The position numbers and the translations under genes are program-made. Under the pieces are notes generated by a model that was not told where the DNA came from, searched no databases, and saw nothing but the letters and a program-made list of their open reading frames with translations. 22,020 nt of DNA from Burkholderiales bacterium (GTDB taxonomy: Bacteria > Pseudomonadota > Gammaproteobacteria > Burkholderiales > Usitatibacteraceae), in assembly GCA_025350945.1 (NCBI GenBank), contig JANXWW010000382.1, positions 1 through 22,020 of the forward strand, written 5' to 3'. This document shows, one piece after another, positions 21,595 to 22,020 of the stretch; within the stretch, counting starts at the first letter, position 1, and every line of letters starts with the position of its first letter.

Positions 21595-22020
21595 ATGCCG
21601 CAAACGCTTTACGACAAACTCTGGCAAACGCATTTGATTCATGAAGAATCGGACGGCACGGCGCTGATTTATATTGATCGGCATTTGGTGCATGAAGTGA
21701 CAAGCCCGCAGGCGTTTGAGGGGTTGGAAATTGCGGGGCGGAAACCTTGGCGGCTGAAGTCGATCGTGGCTACCGCTGATCACAATGTGCCGACCACGTC
21801 GCGCAAAGCAGGCATCGCGGATCCGATCTCGCGGCTGCAGGTGGAAACACTCGATAAAAATATCGAAAAATTTGGGCTGAAAGACTATTTCGGCATGAAC
21901 GATCCACGCCAAGGCATTGTGCATGTGATTGGCCCGGAGCAGGGCGCAACACTGCCTGGCATGACGGTGGTGTGTGGCGATTCGCATACGTCCACACATG
22001 GTGCATTCGCGGCCTTGGCA
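21595..22020 (+). CDS. leuC: 3-isopropylmalate dehydratase large subunit (5' part; cut by window edge)
   Basis: The first 142 codons of LeuC, the iron-sulfur aconitase-family subunit that isomerises 2-isopropylmalate to 3-isopropylmalate in leucine synthesis. MPQTLYDKLWQTHLIHEE, ALIYIDRHLVHEVTSPQAFEGL, TADHNVPTT, GIVHVIGPEQG and VCGDSHTSTHGAFAALA are all family landmarks. The cluster cysteines lie mostly beyond the window. The ATG at 21595 fits the family start; GGAA at 21587-21590 is a weak ribosome-binding site. The frame is open to the last base. leuD and leuB would be expected further right, but this cannot be seen. Confidence 0.97.
   Translation, partial: MPQTLYDKLWQTHLIHEESDGTALIYIDRHLVHEVTSPQAFEGLEIAGRKPWRLKSIVATADHNVPTTSRKAGIADPISRLQVETLDKNIEKFGLKDYFGMNDPRQGIVHVIGPEQGATLPGMTVVCGDSHTSTHGAFAALA

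Noticed and set aside
21571..21999. Leftward reading frame of 142 codons at the right edge
   Set aside because: The rightward frame over the same bases is clearly leuC and simply lacks its stop because the window ends.

Overview
This window reads as chromosomal DNA from a betaproteobacterium, probably Burkholderiales or a close relative. The grounds are the gene orders (tsaB-rimI-family 4 uracil-DNA glycosylase; uvrC-pgsA), the protein sequences themselves and a moderate GC content. The placement is by recognition and was not tested by any search. Nearly all the DNA is coding, and both window edges cut genes: a RAYT transposase on the left and leuC on the right.

Region 1 (2-3627, + strand) holds a RAYT-type Y1 transposase, a short repeat tract that runs into the start codon of ung, and then tsaB, rimI and a family 4 uracil-DNA glycosylase with an unusual N-terminal extension. 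The last three form a tight cluster: tsaB and rimI overlap in ATGA, and the glycosylase follows after 10 bp. Two unrelated uracil-DNA glycosylase families therefore flank tsaB-rimI.

Region 2 (3663-12216, - strand) is one catabolic unit. A LacI-family regulator is followed by an ABC importer (periplasmic binding protein, two permeases, a 74-residue two-helix membrane protein, two different ATPases) and then by dhaL and dhaK. These are the ATP-binding and substrate-binding subunits of dihydroxyacetone kinase; DhaM is absent. The simplest reading is that the importer brings in dihydroxyacetone or a close relative and DhaKL phosphorylates it, giving dihydroxyacetone phosphate for glycolysis. This is the best candidate in the window for a poorly described system.

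Region 3 (12452-14545, + strand) is a lemA-TPM-TPM envelope cluster, followed by uvrC and pgsA (14647-17105, + strand) in the order also found in Escherichia coli.

Region 4 (17091-21203, - strand) is a 1370-residue cytoplasmic protein with seven PAS domains spaced 125-126 residues apart, then GGDEF and EAL domains. Its stop codon lies inside the 3' end of pgsA. A 391-bp intergenic region separates it from the divergent leuC. I saw no tRNA, rRNA, CRISPR array or complete insertion sequence.
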